From Maribacter sp. PR1 (GTDB lineage Bacteria; Bacteroidota; Bacteroidia; Flavobacteriales; Flavobacteriaceae), in the NCBI RefSeq assembly GCF_028464145.1, contig NZ_JAQPCG010000011.1, positions 62,001-126,000 on the forward strand: a stretch of 64,000 bases of DNA, read 5' to 3'. Each line of letters begins with the position of its first letter. Position 1 is the stretch's first letter. Under the pieces are notes generated by a model that saw nothing but the letters and a program-made list of their open reading frames with translations, was not told where the DNA came from and did no database searches. This document shows, piece after piece, positions 28,172-36,782 of this stretch. A program made the position numbers and the translations under genes.

Positions 28172-29797
28172 ATGAAGAACAAAGACTCATACCTTTTACC
28201 TACCATTATTGCCTTTGCTTTAGCTATTGGTGTTTTTGTGGGGGGTAAACTCAATTTCAATGATACTCCTGAAAAGTTATTTACTACAAATTCAAAAAAG
28301 GATAAACTCAATAGGCTTATAGACTATATAGATTATGAGTATGTGGATGAGGTGAACACTGATAGTATAGTCGATGTTACCGTCAATAGTATTTTGGAAA
28401 AATTGGATCCACATTCGGTATATATTCCAGAAAAGGAAATGACCCGGGTTTCAGAAAATATGAAGGGTGATTTTGTTGGTATTGGCATAAATTTTTATTC
28501 GTACAGGGATACGATTTCTGTCATAAGAGCGGTAAAGGACGGGCCTAGCTTTGCAAAAGGGATAAAGCCAGGAGATCGGATTTTAATGGCAGATAACGAC
28601 ACATTGTATGGAAAGAATATGCCGAGCGATGTTATTGTGGATAAACTTAAAGGGAAGGAAGGTACGCCAGTTAAGCTTCAAGTCTATCGAAAATCAGAAG
28701 AAAAAACCTTTACAGTTACCGTTAAAAGAGGCGTCGTTCCCATTAAGAGTGTTGAATCCTACTACATGCTTGCAGAAGACATAGGATACATCAAGGTGAC
28801 GAGATTTGCCGAATCTACCTTTAAAGAATTTAAATCGGCCTTAAAAAAATTACAAAAAGAGGGCGCTTCCAAACTAGTTTTGGACCTAAGGGATAATCCT
28901 GGCGGTTATTTGAATATCGCCGAACAAATGGCCGATGAGTTTTTAAAAGATGGCAAACTCATACTTTTTACAAAGAACAAGAAAGGGAAAATAGATAAGA
29001 CTTTTGCCACCGGAAGAGGTGGTTTTGAGGAAAAGCCTATTTACGTTTTAGTTAATGAACGTTCGGCCTCAGCTAGTGAGATTGTAGCCGGTGCATTGCA
29101 GGATAACGACATTGGAACCATTGTGGGTAGACGTTCTTTCGGGAAGGGGCTTGTGCAAAGAGAGATGGCTTTGGGAGATGGCTCCGCCGTACGTTTAACC
29201 GTTTCTAGATATTATACTCCTACAGGTAGGAGTATACAGAAAAGTTATGCCAACGGTAACAAGGATTACTATGAAAGATTTACGGATAGGTACCACAATG
29301 GTGAAATGGTATCTGTTGATAGTATAAAGGTAGCGGACTCATTAAAGTTTACTACTCCAAAGGGTAAGATAGTTTATGGCGGAGGCGGCATTATTCCAGA
29401 TGAGTTTGTTCCCATTGGAACAAATGAAGAAGAGGCTGTAGAAAGTATGGACAGTCTTGGGTTTCTATCCTTTTTTGTGTTTGAACATTTGGATGAAAAC
29501 AGGGGACTGTACTCGGACTATACCGCGGAGGAATTTTTTAGATATTTCCGTGTGGATGATATTCTGTTCGAAAAGTTTGTAGAGTACTCCTTGGAAAGGA
29601 ATTTAAAAATGAATTTTTACGATTTTGAGGATAGTATCAAACTATACCTCAAAGCCTCCTTGGCAGAACAATTGTTCGATGCCAATATGCATGCAAAAAT
29701 AAAAAGTGTTGAAGACCCAATGCTTTTAAGGGTTTTGGAATTGGATAACCCCACTATCCAGCAAGGAGCGGCAGAAGCCATAGAGTCCCAAAACTAA
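28172..29797 (+). CDS. CtpA-type carboxyl-terminal processing protease (S41)
   Basis: 541 residues: N-terminal membrane anchor or signal (about 8-25), a PDZ domain (about 90-185) and an S41 catalytic domain with the Ser in SASASEIVAGAL near residues 298-302 and the general-base Lys325 in RRSFGKGLVQ. The substrate-entry motif DLRDNPGGYL is also present. The C-terminal 120 residues form an extra helical region common in the Bacteroidota version. It trims exported proteins at their C-termini in the periplasm. The stop overlaps the convergent small membrane protein gene by 4 bp. Confidence 0.92.
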   Translation: MKNKDSYLLPTIIAFALAIGVFVGGKLNFNDTPEKLFTTNSKKDKLNRLIDYIDYEYVDEVNTDSIVDVTVNSILEKLDPHSVYIPEKEMTRVSENMKGDFVGIGINFYSYRDTISVIRAVKDGPSFAKGIKPGDRILMADNDTLYGKNMPSDVIVDKLKGKEGTPVKLQVYRKSEEKTFTVTVKRGVVPIKSVESYYMLAEDIGYIKVTRFAESTFKEFKSALKKLQKEGASKLVLDLRDNPGGYLNIAEQMADEFLKDGKLILFTKNKKGKIDKTFATGRGGFEEKPIYVLVNERSASASEIVAGALQDNDIGTIVGRRSFGKGLVQREMALGDGSAVRLTVSRYYTPTGRSIQKSYANGNKDYYERFTDRYHNGEMVSVDSIKVADSLKFTTPKGKIVYGGGGIIPDEFVPIGTNEEEAVESMDSLGFLSFFVFEHLDENRGLYSDYTAEEFFRYFRVDDILFEKFVEYSLERNLKMNFYDFEDSIKLYLKASLAEQLFDANMHAKIKSVEDPMLLRVLELDNPTIQQGAAEAIESQN

Positions 29798-29997
29798 TCT
29801 TCCTCCATATTTTTCTGGATTTTTTTACTGGTATAAAATATAAGTATTAAAACAATGGCACATAATGATGCCATGACCCCAATTATGGCAACGATACTAT
29901 TTCCTTCAAAAGGATTGGAAAAATCTATTAAGGTTACATTATATGCAATGAGCGCCACCGCGCACACTACCAATATAATAGCTAAAGTTTTGTTCAT
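29794..29997 (-). CDS. Small two-helix membrane protein
   Basis: 67 residues from the ATG at 29997 (a GTG codon directly upstream is in frame but less likely). Two hydrophobic helices (about 5-25 and 36-58), then a charged tail KKIQKNMEED, which should face the cytoplasm. No family recognised; similar small proteins are common in Flavobacteriaceae. The 3' end overlaps ctpA by 4 bp tail to tail. Confidence 0.6.
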   Translation of the reverse strand: MNKTLAIILVVCAVALIAYNVTLIDFSNPFEGNSIVAIIGVMASLCAIVLILIFYTSKKIQKNMEED

Positions 29998-30032
29998 CAC
30001 AATTCCGGATTACCGTAAAAATACACTCTTTT

Positions 30033-30617
30033 TTACTGATTAAAAAGTTCATTGATATTGGCCGCAAAAAGTTTAACAGCAATGGCCATAAGTATAACAC
30101 CAAACACTTTTCTGATTACATTGACACCTCCTTTCCCTAGGATTTTTTCCAACTTTACAGATGATTTCAGTACTAGATATACAAAAATGATATTGACAAT
30201 GATTGCCACTATGATATTCTCTACATGATATTCGGCCCTAAGCGATAGAAGTGCAGTCAAGGTTCCCGCTCCGGCAATTAAAGGAAAAGCAATAGGAACT
30301 ATTGAAGCACTTTCGGGCTCGTCGTCTTTATATATGGTAATGCCCAATATCATCTCAATGGCAAGAAAGAAAATAATGAACGCACCGGCGACGGCAAATG
30401 AGTTTACATCTATCCCAATAAGGTTTAGAATTTCTTCTCCCAAAAATAAGAATGCGACCATGATACAAGCCGCAACCACAGATGCCTTTTCGGACTGTAT
30501 ATGACCCACCTTCTTTCTTAGGCCTATGATAATAGGAATGCTTCCTAAGATATCGATTACGGCAAACAAAACCATACTTGCTGTCGCTATTTCCCTAAGG
30601 TCAAAATTAAAGTTCAT
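30033..30617 (-). CDS. MarC-family integral membrane protein
   Basis: 194 residues from the ATG at 30617; the six-codon longer frame begins at TTG and would overlap the promoter element. Six membrane helices are predicted. The start NFDLREIATASMVLFAVIDILGS with IPIIIGL and the central GAGTLTALLSLR match the MarC/UPF0056 family. Members were once linked to multiple antibiotic resistance, later not supported; function is unknown. Confidence 0.87.
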   Translation of the reverse strand: MNFNFDLREIATASMVLFAVIDILGSIPIIIGLRKKVGHIQSEKASVVAACIMVAFLFLGEEILNLIGIDVNSFAVAGAFIIFFLAIEMILGITIYKDDEPESASIVPIAFPLIAGAGTLTALLSLRAEYHVENIIVAIIVNIIFVYLVLKSSVKLEKILGKGGVNVIRKVFGVILMAIAVKLFAANINELFNQ

Positions 30618-30632
30618 TTTATAAAATTTTTG

Positions 30633-30640
30633 CAAATTTA
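30633..30640 (-). promoter_or_regulatory. -7 promoter element before the marC-like gene
   Basis: Minus strand reads TAAATTTG, an exact TAnnTTTG, 15 bp before the ATG at 30617. Confidence 0.4.
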
Positions 30641-30730
30641 CGTTTAATAATAGGTCTTTGGATGTTATTAAATTAATAATCTTCTAAGGCAACACACGAA
30701 ATATGTTATCTTGCCGCACAAAAAAATAAA

Positions 30731-31300
30731 ATGTTCCAGTTAGGTAAGACCATTGTTTCGGAGGAGATTATTGAAAATGACTTCGTGTGCAACCTTAATG
30801 CGTGTAAAGGGGCTTGTTGTGTGGATGGGGATGCTGGGGCTCCACTGGAGGAATCGGAAACGGAGATTTTGGTAGATATCTATGCAAAGGTTAAGCCATT
30901 TTTGAGACCGGAGGGCATATCCGTTATAGAAAAAGAGGGAGCGTTCGTAAAAGGGGACGACGGTGAATGGGAGACGCCATTGGTAAAAGGCAGTGAGTGT
31001 GCTTACGTTACCTTCGATGATAAAAATATAGCAAAGTGCGGAATTGAGGAGGCTTACAACCAAGGAAAGATCAATTGGAAAAAGCCGGTGTCCTGTCATC
31101 TTTATCCCGTTAGGATACGTGAGTACACGAAGTTGACGGCGATTAATTATCACAAATGGCAAATTTGTCACCCAGCATGCACTTTAGGTGAAGAACTTAA
31201 AGTTCCTATTTATAAATTTGTAAAGGAAGCCCTAATTAGAAAGTTTGGAAAGACTTGGTACGAAGAATTGGACCAGGTTGCTAAGGAACACCTTAAATAG
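30731..31300 (+). CDS. DUF3109 cysteine-rich protein
   Basis: 189 residues with the family's cysteine-rich N-terminal motif CNLNACKGACCVDGDAGAPL (residues 18-37) and later single-Cys segments (KCGIEEAYN, VSCHLYPVRI, ICHPACTLGEE). The pattern resembles the YkgJ/Fe-S or zinc-binding group. Cytoplasmic; function unknown although widely conserved in Bacteroidota. The 3' end overlaps the convergent kinase gene by 8 bp. Confidence 0.85.
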   Translation: MFQLGKTIVSEEIIENDFVCNLNACKGACCVDGDAGAPLEESETEILVDIYAKVKPFLRPEGISVIEKEGAFVKGDDGEWETPLVKGSECAYVTFDDKNIAKCGIEEAYNQGKINWKKPVSCHLYPVRIREYTKLTAINYHKWQICHPACTLGEELKVPIYKFVKEALIRKFGKTWYEELDQVAKEHLK

Positions 31301-33284
31301 TTGGGATGTGTAGCATTATTTTAGTTCCAGAAGCTTTATTTTCGTTATCATAAATATCAATGATTTCCACATGGAATGAATTTTGATAATCCTTTGAGAA
31401 ATTTGCCAATCGCTCTTTGGTAATGTCTATTCCTACGGACTTTCGTTTTAATACCTTTCTCTCCTTTATTTTTTCCGCGGCATCACGTCCAACACCATCA
31501 TCCGTAATGGCAATATTGATAAACCCTTCCACTCCCTTCATAACATCTAAGGTGATGTTCTTTTCTCCTTCTTTGGATGAAAGCCCATGCCAAAGTGCAT
31601 TTTCCAAAAAAGGTTGAAGAATCAGTGACGGAATTTTGACGTTATGCACATCGATATCATCTTCTACATTGATTTTAAAAATGATTTCATTTGAAAATCG
31701 GATGTTCTCAATATTCATGTATAATTCCACGGTTTCCAATTCTTCCGCGAGTGGAATTTCCCTTTGTGAAGAGGCTTCTAGAATTTTCCGAACCAGTTTA
31801 GAAAACTTATTGAGATAGTGGACCGCGTTTTTCTTTTCGTTATTAATGATGTATAGTTTAATGGAATTCAATGAATTAAAGAGAAAATGTGGATTCATTT
31901 GACTCCTCAACATAGTCTGTTCCAATGTCAAAAGTTTCTTTTCACTGCTTAGCTGATATTGTCTATATAGAATGTAAAGAATTCCGGCCACTAGGGCGAG
32001 ACCAATGAAGGTAATCAAGAGCATCGTCTTGTTTTTTCTCAAGGTAATGGCTTGGTTTTTTACTTCTTCCTCTAATGATTTTAATTGGTCGCTTTGCTTT
32101 TCAGCTTCGTACCGCACAATCATATCGTTTACATACCTAAGGTTTAAGTTGTTAGTTACCTGTTCCTCATATTTTTTGGACTCTTTGTAAAAGTTCATTG
32201 CTCTTTTAAAATCATCTTTTTTCATCCATAATTCGGATAGAAATTTATTGGCTTCCGCTATCTCGGAAGGAAAGTTATATTCCGTAGCAATTTTAAGTCC
32301 TTCATTTAAATTGGATTCGGCCAAATTGTAATCTCCAACATTTAAATAGGCCCAACCCAAATTGATATAAACAGTAGCGATGATTTCTTGATCTCCTAAA
32401 TTTTTTGCCCTTTTTAAGGAGGAATTTAGCAGTTTTAAGGCCTCTTCCATTTTGTTTAAATGGACATACACATGGGCAATACTATAATTACAAATGATTT
32501 TGCCTTTTTCGGAATTGATTTCCGTATTAAAAGCCAATGATTTTTGAAAGCTTTCCAATGCCAGATCTAACTTTTCTTGTGCTTCATAGCACTCCCCTAC
32601 ATTTTGATGGTTAATAGCCAAACCCAACTTATTGTTAAGTTCATTTTCCAATTTCATGGACTCATTAAATTTTTCAATGGCCAAATCATACTGTTCCAAT
32701 AGTTGATAAATGTTTCCGATAGAATTCAAGGAGACATTTATACTTCTTTTTAAACCAGTTGAACGATTTTCAAATGGAATTGTTTCCGCCAATTCCAACG
32801 CCTCCTGACTATAATCCAAAGCGGATTTGATCGCATCTGTTCGCCTATAGACGACACTGATCATGTTTAGGCTATAGACTCTGAATTCCAGGTTTTCTGT
32901 TTCAATGGAGAGTTTAAGAGCGTCTTGGAAAAGTTCCAGTGCCTTGGGATACTGCGATATATCTCTATATACCCTGCCCATTTGATTTAGGGCATAGATT
33001 TGTGATTCCCAATAATTGAATTTTTTGGATTCTTCTACAACCAATTTCATTAAGGAAGTGTCCTTTCTATACGCTCGTAAATAACCATCTATTTCGGCAT
33101 AGGTACTTGGGGCCTCGATAATTAGGTTTTTCAAGGTACTCTCAAACTCTTCCGAAGTCTCTTGGGAAAATGAAAATGTGCTGGCTGTAAGTAGAATCAA
33201 ATAAAGAAATGTACGCCCCTTTAGAAAAAATGGGAATTTTAGAAATGAAAAAAACCAATGAATATTACAAAGATTCAAAATCAT
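31293..33284 (-). CDS. TPR-containing LytS/YehU-type sensor histidine kinase
   Basis: 663 residues. An N-terminal signal or anchor helix (about 22-40) leads into a periplasmic array of roughly seven to eight TPR units (about 65-390), a coiled linker, one membrane helix (420-441), then the His_kinase domain with MNPHFLFNSLNSIKLYI (phospho-acceptor His466) and a HATPase_c domain with ITDDGVGRDAA. This is the common Bacteroidota form in which external TPRs sense a peptide or protein signal. The response-regulator gene ends 6 bp upstream, so regulator and kinase form an operon, regulator first. Confidence 0.9.
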   Translation of the reverse strand: MILNLCNIHWFFSFLKFPFFLKGRTFLYLILLTASTFSFSQETSEEFESTLKNLIIEAPSTYAEIDGYLRAYRKDTSLMKLVVEESKKFNYWESQIYALNQMGRVYRDISQYPKALELFQDALKLSIETENLEFRVYSLNMISVVYRRTDAIKSALDYSQEALELAETIPFENRSTGLKRSINVSLNSIGNIYQLLEQYDLAIEKFNESMKLENELNNKLGLAINHQNVGECYEAQEKLDLALESFQKSLAFNTEINSEKGKIICNYSIAHVYVHLNKMEEALKLLNSSLKRAKNLGDQEIIATVYINLGWAYLNVGDYNLAESNLNEGLKIATEYNFPSEIAEANKFLSELWMKKDDFKRAMNFYKESKKYEEQVTNNLNLRYVNDMIVRYEAEKQSDQLKSLEEEVKNQAITLRKNKTMLLITFIGLALVAGILYILYRQYQLSSEKKLLTLEQTMLRSQMNPHFLFNSLNSIKLYIINNEKKNAVHYLNKFSKLVRKILEASSQREIPLAEELETVELYMNIENIRFSNEIIFKINVEDDIDVHNVKIPSLILQPFLENALWHGLSSKEGEKNITLDVMKGVEGFINIAITDDGVGRDAAEKIKERKVLKRKSVGIDITKERLANFSKDYQNSFHVEIIDIYDNENKASGTKIMLHIPTI

Positions 33285-33290
33285 ACCTAC

Positions 33291-34025
33291 TTATAATAAA
33301 TCTAAAAAGTCAGATTTCTTTTGTCTGGAAACAGGTATCTTATGATTCGATTTTAATACTACATAACCATCGGTCTTCAGGAATTCCTTTATTTTATTTA
33401 GGTTGATAATGTATGAATTATGAATTCTGAAAAAGGCATCTTCCGGTAATAAAGTATTTACTTCCTTGAGTTTCTTTGTAAGTACTATCTTTTGTCCATC
33501 AACAAGGAAAATAGTACTGTAGTTACCATCTGATTCAGCATAGAGGATTTCATCGCTCTCTAAAAATAGTAGTTTTCCGTCCGTATTTAAGGTAATTCTT
33601 TTGTTGGTGGATCGGGAATTAAAGTTTAACAATATTTGCTCTAATTTTTCTGCCGTGAAATTTTTAGTGTTGAACTTTTTAATTTTTGTAATGGTGTCCT
33701 CTAGGTCGTCGGAATCAATTGGTTTAAGCAAATAATCTATCGCTTCGTTCTTTAAAGCCTTAATGGCATACTGATTGTATGCAGTGGTTATCACAACAGG
33801 AAAGTTCTTATTGGTCAGTTTCTGTATAAATTGGAACCCATCCATTGTAGGCATTTCTATATCTAAAAAAAGACAGTCCGGAGTGTTTTTCTCCAAATAT
33901 TCCAATGCTTCAAACGGATTTGTAAATGAAGCGGTCACATTGATTTCTTCACTGAAATTTGTGAGCTCCCATGAGAGACTCTGGAGCGCCTTTATTTCAT
34001 CATCGACAATTACAGCTTCTAGCAT
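33291..34025 (-). CDS. LytTR-family response regulator
   Basis: 244 residues: receiver domain (1-120) with the acidic pocket VDDE, phospho-acceptor Asp55 in CLFLDIEMPTMDGF and the Lys in YLLKPI, then a LytTR DNA-binding domain (about 145-244) with ILYAESDGNYSTIFL and FFRIHNSYIINLNKIKEF. It pairs with the TPR-LytS kinase in the same operon. Target genes are not evident; the small exported orphans divergent from it (34.3-35.6 kb) are candidates by position only. Confidence 0.93.
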   Translation of the reverse strand: MLEAVIVDDEIKALQSLSWELTNFSEEINVTASFTNPFEALEYLEKNTPDCLFLDIEMPTMDGFQFIQKLTNKNFPVVITTAYNQYAIKALKNEAIDYLLKPIDSDDLEDTITKIKKFNTKNFTAEKLEQILLNFNSRSTNKRITLNTDGKLLFLESDEILYAESDGNYSTIFLVDGQKIVLTKKLKEVNTLLPEDAFFRIHNSYIINLNKIKEFLKTDGYVVLKSNHKIPVSRQKKSDFLDLL

Positions 34026-34056
34026 ATTTCAAATATATCTCAAGAGGTAAGTTAAT

Positions 34057-34064
34057 CAAATTTA
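34057..34064 (-). promoter_or_regulatory. -7 promoter element before the LytTR-kinase operon
   Basis: Minus strand reads TAAATTTG, 31 bp before the regulator ATG at 34025. Confidence 0.38.
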
Positions 34065-34332
34065 GTACTATCGACATACTCCCTTAAATATTTTGTGTCA
34101 ATGGAACACATTTAAGTATAACTGGTAAAAAATATCAAATCAACTGTTTAAATAGATGAAAACCATATTCTTATAAGAAAAGGATTACATAAATTAAGGT
34201 GAATGATATTCTTTAAATTTTCCTATCCCGATTATACAAAAAAGAATGCAGTTTATACATGTTGGCCCCATTCACAGTAATCTTGGCTTAAATTCGTATG
34301 GGCTATTCACTAACCTTTCAATGAACGTGATT

Positions 34333-34482
34333 ATGAAAAAATGTTTACTAATGTTCGGGATTTTATTGATTGTAGTTATTATGGCATCTTTACTGGAACG
34401 AAAAAATAACAAGGAAGTACTAGATGAAAAATTAGCAATGGGGCAGAATGAGCCAAAAACTATTATTAATTCTAATAACTAA
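34333..34482 (+). CDS. Small membrane-anchored peptide, orphan
   Basis: 49 residues from the ATG at 34333: MKKCLLMFGILLIVVIMASL followed by a charged tail rich in K, E and N. It could be a membrane-anchored or secreted peptide. The frame is open from 34246, but the added N-terminus is unlike a protein start, and ATGs at 34321 and 34333 both precede the hydrophobic segment. No family recognised. The next gene starts 17 bp downstream. Confidence 0.45.
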   Translation: MKKCLLMFGILLIVVIMASLLERKNNKEVLDEKLAMGQNEPKTIINSNN

Positions 34483-34499
34483 GATCAATCTAAACTCGG

Positions 34500-35006
34500 A
34501 TGTATCGTTTCTCGATTAAATTTTTCAAGTATAGTATTTTGGGTTTTTTACCATTTTTGTTGATTTCCAGTTCTGGAAATGAATTGGAATTTATACCAAA
34601 TGAGACTTTGGTTCACAAGAATTCAAGGATACCATCCCAATTAAGTTTTGAACTAGAAGCCGAAAAATCTGAAGATGGACTTTATTACAAGAAATTGACA
34701 TTGGTTTTTTTTGATTGTGATTCAGAAGGTGCTATTGAGCTGGTTATCATGAGTCGGGGTAACGACAAGTATCTTAGTAATGAAGTGTATACAATAAACC
34801 ATATTGACGGATTCTTAAATGGCTTTGAAGGTGTTTTTGGGGTTTTTACGAATAAAGGTTTCGGAGAAAAACCCTTTTTTGCTAACAAAGGTTTTGTACA
34901 AATAAATAAACTAAAAGATGAGCATATTCAAGGTTATTTAGATATAACCCTTTTAAATAATAATGGGAAAACAATTCGAATTTCGGATTCTTTTCAAAAT
35001 TTCTAG
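34500..35006 (+). CDS. Small exported protein of unknown function
   Basis: 168 residues with a basic N-terminus and hydrophobic core (YSILGFLPFLLISSSG, residues 11-26) typical of a signal peptide. The mature part is beta-rich with a FxxKGF phrase repeated (TNKGFGEKPFFANKGF). No family recognised. AT-rich and flanked by decayed sequence, it looks accessory. It is probably cotranscribed with the small membrane peptide upstream. Confidence 0.55.
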   Translation: MYRFSIKFFKYSILGFLPFLLISSSGNELEFIPNETLVHKNSRIPSQLSFELEAEKSEDGLYYKKLTLVFFDCDSEGAIELVIMSRGNDKYLSNEVYTINHIDGFLNGFEGVFGVFTNKGFGEKPFFANKGFVQINKLKDEHIQGYLDITLLNNNGKTIRISDSFQNF

Positions 35007-35390
35007 CAATATACGACCCTAGGGATATTTTTGTTCCGGTCAATGTTTTGAGCGCCAATGGTAACAGGAATGCACTGAGTATTTCGTTACAAGTCTAATA
35101 ATAGGTTTCGGGGGAACTACCTAGATTAGCACTTGGTGGGCATTTTTCATCAAATGAAGCATTGAGGGGTCGTATTTTTTTAAGATTAAACGCTATTCCA
35201 ACTAAACAAGGCGATAATACAAAGTAACCCTATTTCGCTAGAAATTAAGGGTTAAGCCCTAACGATATAGTAGCTAAACCAATACACAGCAAGAGTTTTA
35301 CCTGTATATGGGCCTTTATAGTTTTGGTTTATAATTTATCGTTAACCTAATAATTGAATTAAGAGCATATTAATTAAAAACCAATGAAAG
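35007..35390 (+). other. 384-bp gap with possible decayed coding sequence
   Basis: No intact gene. A short plus-strand frame (35009-35098) reads coding-like (YDPRDIFVPVNVLSANG) but has no start, and on the minus strand about 35090-35210 another stretch reads PLNASFDEKCPPSA without start. Both may be remnants of lost genes. I see no hairpin, tRNA or repeat. Confidence 0.3.
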
Positions 35391-35582
35391 ATGAAAACTA
35401 AAATGGTAATTATAATAGGTGTTATGGCATTGGCCCTATCAATAACCTCATGTACAAAAGAACAAACTGATCTAATTGAATGCCTACAAGGAGACTGCCC
35501 TGAAGAAGATGAAAGTACAATTTTGGAGATGAGTGAAATTCAGATTGATTCCGTTAGCGTGGTAAAACCAGAATTGGATTAA
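35391..35582 (+). CDS. Small lipoprotein, orphan
   Basis: 63 residues. A lipoprotein signal peptide (MKTKMVIIIGVMALALS) ends in the lipobox ITSC, so the mature peptide starts at Cys21 and is about 43 residues, strongly acidic (QGDCPEEDES). A second pair of cysteines lies 10-16 residues in. No family recognised. It could be a small surface or signalling lipoprotein. It lies between decayed sequence and a recombinase-like scar. Confidence 0.5.
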   Translation: MKTKMVIIIGVMALALSITSCTKEQTDLIECLQGDCPEEDESTILEMSEIQIDSVSVVKPELD

Positions 35583-35658
35583 GTATACAATGTCATCACC
35601 ATGTAAAGTATGTTGTTTTATGCTGTTGCATTTTTTGTATGCCGACACCTAGCAATAA

Positions 35659-35787
35659 AGGATACTTGAGATAAGGTTCCATTATGGTCAAGATCTCTTT
35701 AATCCATATGAATGTATCCGTGGATTAAAGCGTGGTAAACAAGCCAAAAAAAACGGCGGAAGGCCATTTGGGTCCATATCCCGTTAA
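35659..35787 (+). pseudogene. Serine-recombinase (resolvase) fragment
   Basis: A 42-codon open stretch without start codon encodes IRGLKRGKQAKKNGGRPFGS. In resolvases/invertases the catalytic domain ends in a helix reading G-L, nine residues, then GGRP; this fragment has that exact spacing (GL at 35722, GGRP at 35755-35766). The DNA-binding domain that should follow is replaced by a stop six codons on. I read it as the scar of a decayed recombinase gene; the match is short, so chance cannot be excluded. Confidence 0.35.
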
Positions 35788-35794
35788 AAAATAT

Positions 35795-35836
35795 AAACCT
35801 CTATCGTGAAAATTTTTTACGATGGGGGTTTTTCTT
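35795..35836 (+). terminator. Rho-independent terminator
   Basis: AAACCTCTATCGT (35795-35807) pairs with ACGATGGGGGTTT (35819-35831) over 13 bp with two G-U wobbles on the plus-strand RNA (these would be mismatches on the minus strand), followed by TTTTTCTT. It probably ends plus-strand transcription from the accessory pocket before the convergent TIM-barrel gene. Confidence 0.65.
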
Positions 35837-35860
35837 GAAAAAGGTTTATCCGGGTCTGTT

Positions 35861-36781
35861 TCAAAGAAATTGATCCACTTTTTTGTAAGCTTCGATTACT
35901 GCCGTTTCCCCATCCTTACCAGATTGGGAATTACCATGTTCCATCCCGAGTACGCCATTGAAACCTTGGTTATGAATAAACTTGAATACATTTTTGTAAT
36001 TAATCTCGCCAGTAGTAGGCTCATTTCTACCAGGATTGTCACCAACTTGAATATAGGCTATTTCATCCCATGTAAGTCCCATATTGTGTATAATATTACC
36101 TTCTGTTTTTTGCATATGGTATATATCAAACAGTATTTTACAGGAAGGGCTGTCCACCCCTTTACAAATCATATATGTTTGATCTGAGTTCTGCAAATAA
36201 AGGTCCGGCGAATCCGATAATGGCTCTAATACCATCACTAGTCCATGAGGTTCAAAAATTTCAGCACCTCGTTTCAGGGCTTCTATAACATTGCCATCTT
36301 GTACTCCTATCGGAAAATTTCTTTCAAATCCTCCAGGGACAACGGTCATCCATTTTGCGTCTACACGTTTTGCTACTTCCACGGCTTTTTTACAACCATC
36401 TAGGAAGATATCAACATGTTCTTTTTTTCCTGCAGCTAAGGTATTTGCCATATTACCTCCTTTATCCACAACGAACACCCCCATGGTCATACCTCTTTTG
36501 GCAAGGGTTTCCCCAATTTTATTTTGTAAGGAGATATCACGGTTCATAAGGCCATTATCTTCAAATGCATTAAACCCTTGGTCTGCCATGAAATTTATTT
36601 GGTCAATAGGGTCTTCCCCTGCATGTTGCTTGAACATGCCTAAGTGAGGCGCATAATTAAGATTAAAGCTGTTAGGGGCTTTTCCTTGGTTATGATCTGA
36701 GGATGCGTAAGAAAAAGCCCCTCCCAACGAAATAACTCCGCTGGAAAGGGCTGTATTTTTAACAAAGTCTCTTCTTTTCAT
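35861..36781 (-). CDS. Tat-exported TIM-barrel sugar isomerase (hydroxypyruvate isomerase-like)
   Basis: 306 residues. The start MKRRDFVKNTALSSGVISLG is a twin-arginine signal. The mature part is a xylose-isomerase-like TIM barrel (AP endonuclease 2 superfamily) close to hydroxypyruvate isomerase: FEDNGLMNRD, VLEPLSDSPDLYL (metal Glu), CKILFDIYHMQKTEGN (metal Asp/His) and VLGMEHGNSQSG (metal Glu). It should isomerise or epimerise a keto-sugar. It is the last gene of the GMC-small-subunit-isomerase operon, starting 1 bp after the small-subunit stop, and export through Tat with a bound metal would place it with them in the periplasm. Confidence 0.86.
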   Translation of the reverse strand: MKRRDFVKNTALSSGVISLGGAFSYASSDHNQGKAPNSFNLNYAPHLGMFKQHAGEDPIDQINFMADQGFNAFEDNGLMNRDISLQNKIGETLAKRGMTMGVFVVDKGGNMANTLAAGKKEHVDIFLDGCKKAVEVAKRVDAKWMTVVPGGFERNFPIGVQDGNVIEALKRGAEIFEPHGLVMVLEPLSDSPDLYLQNSDQTYMICKGVDSPSCKILFDIYHMQKTEGNIIHNMGLTWDEIAYIQVGDNPGRNEPTTGEINYKNVFKFIHNQGFNGVLGMEHGNSQSGKDGETAVIEAYKKVDQFL

Positions 36782-36782
36782 G

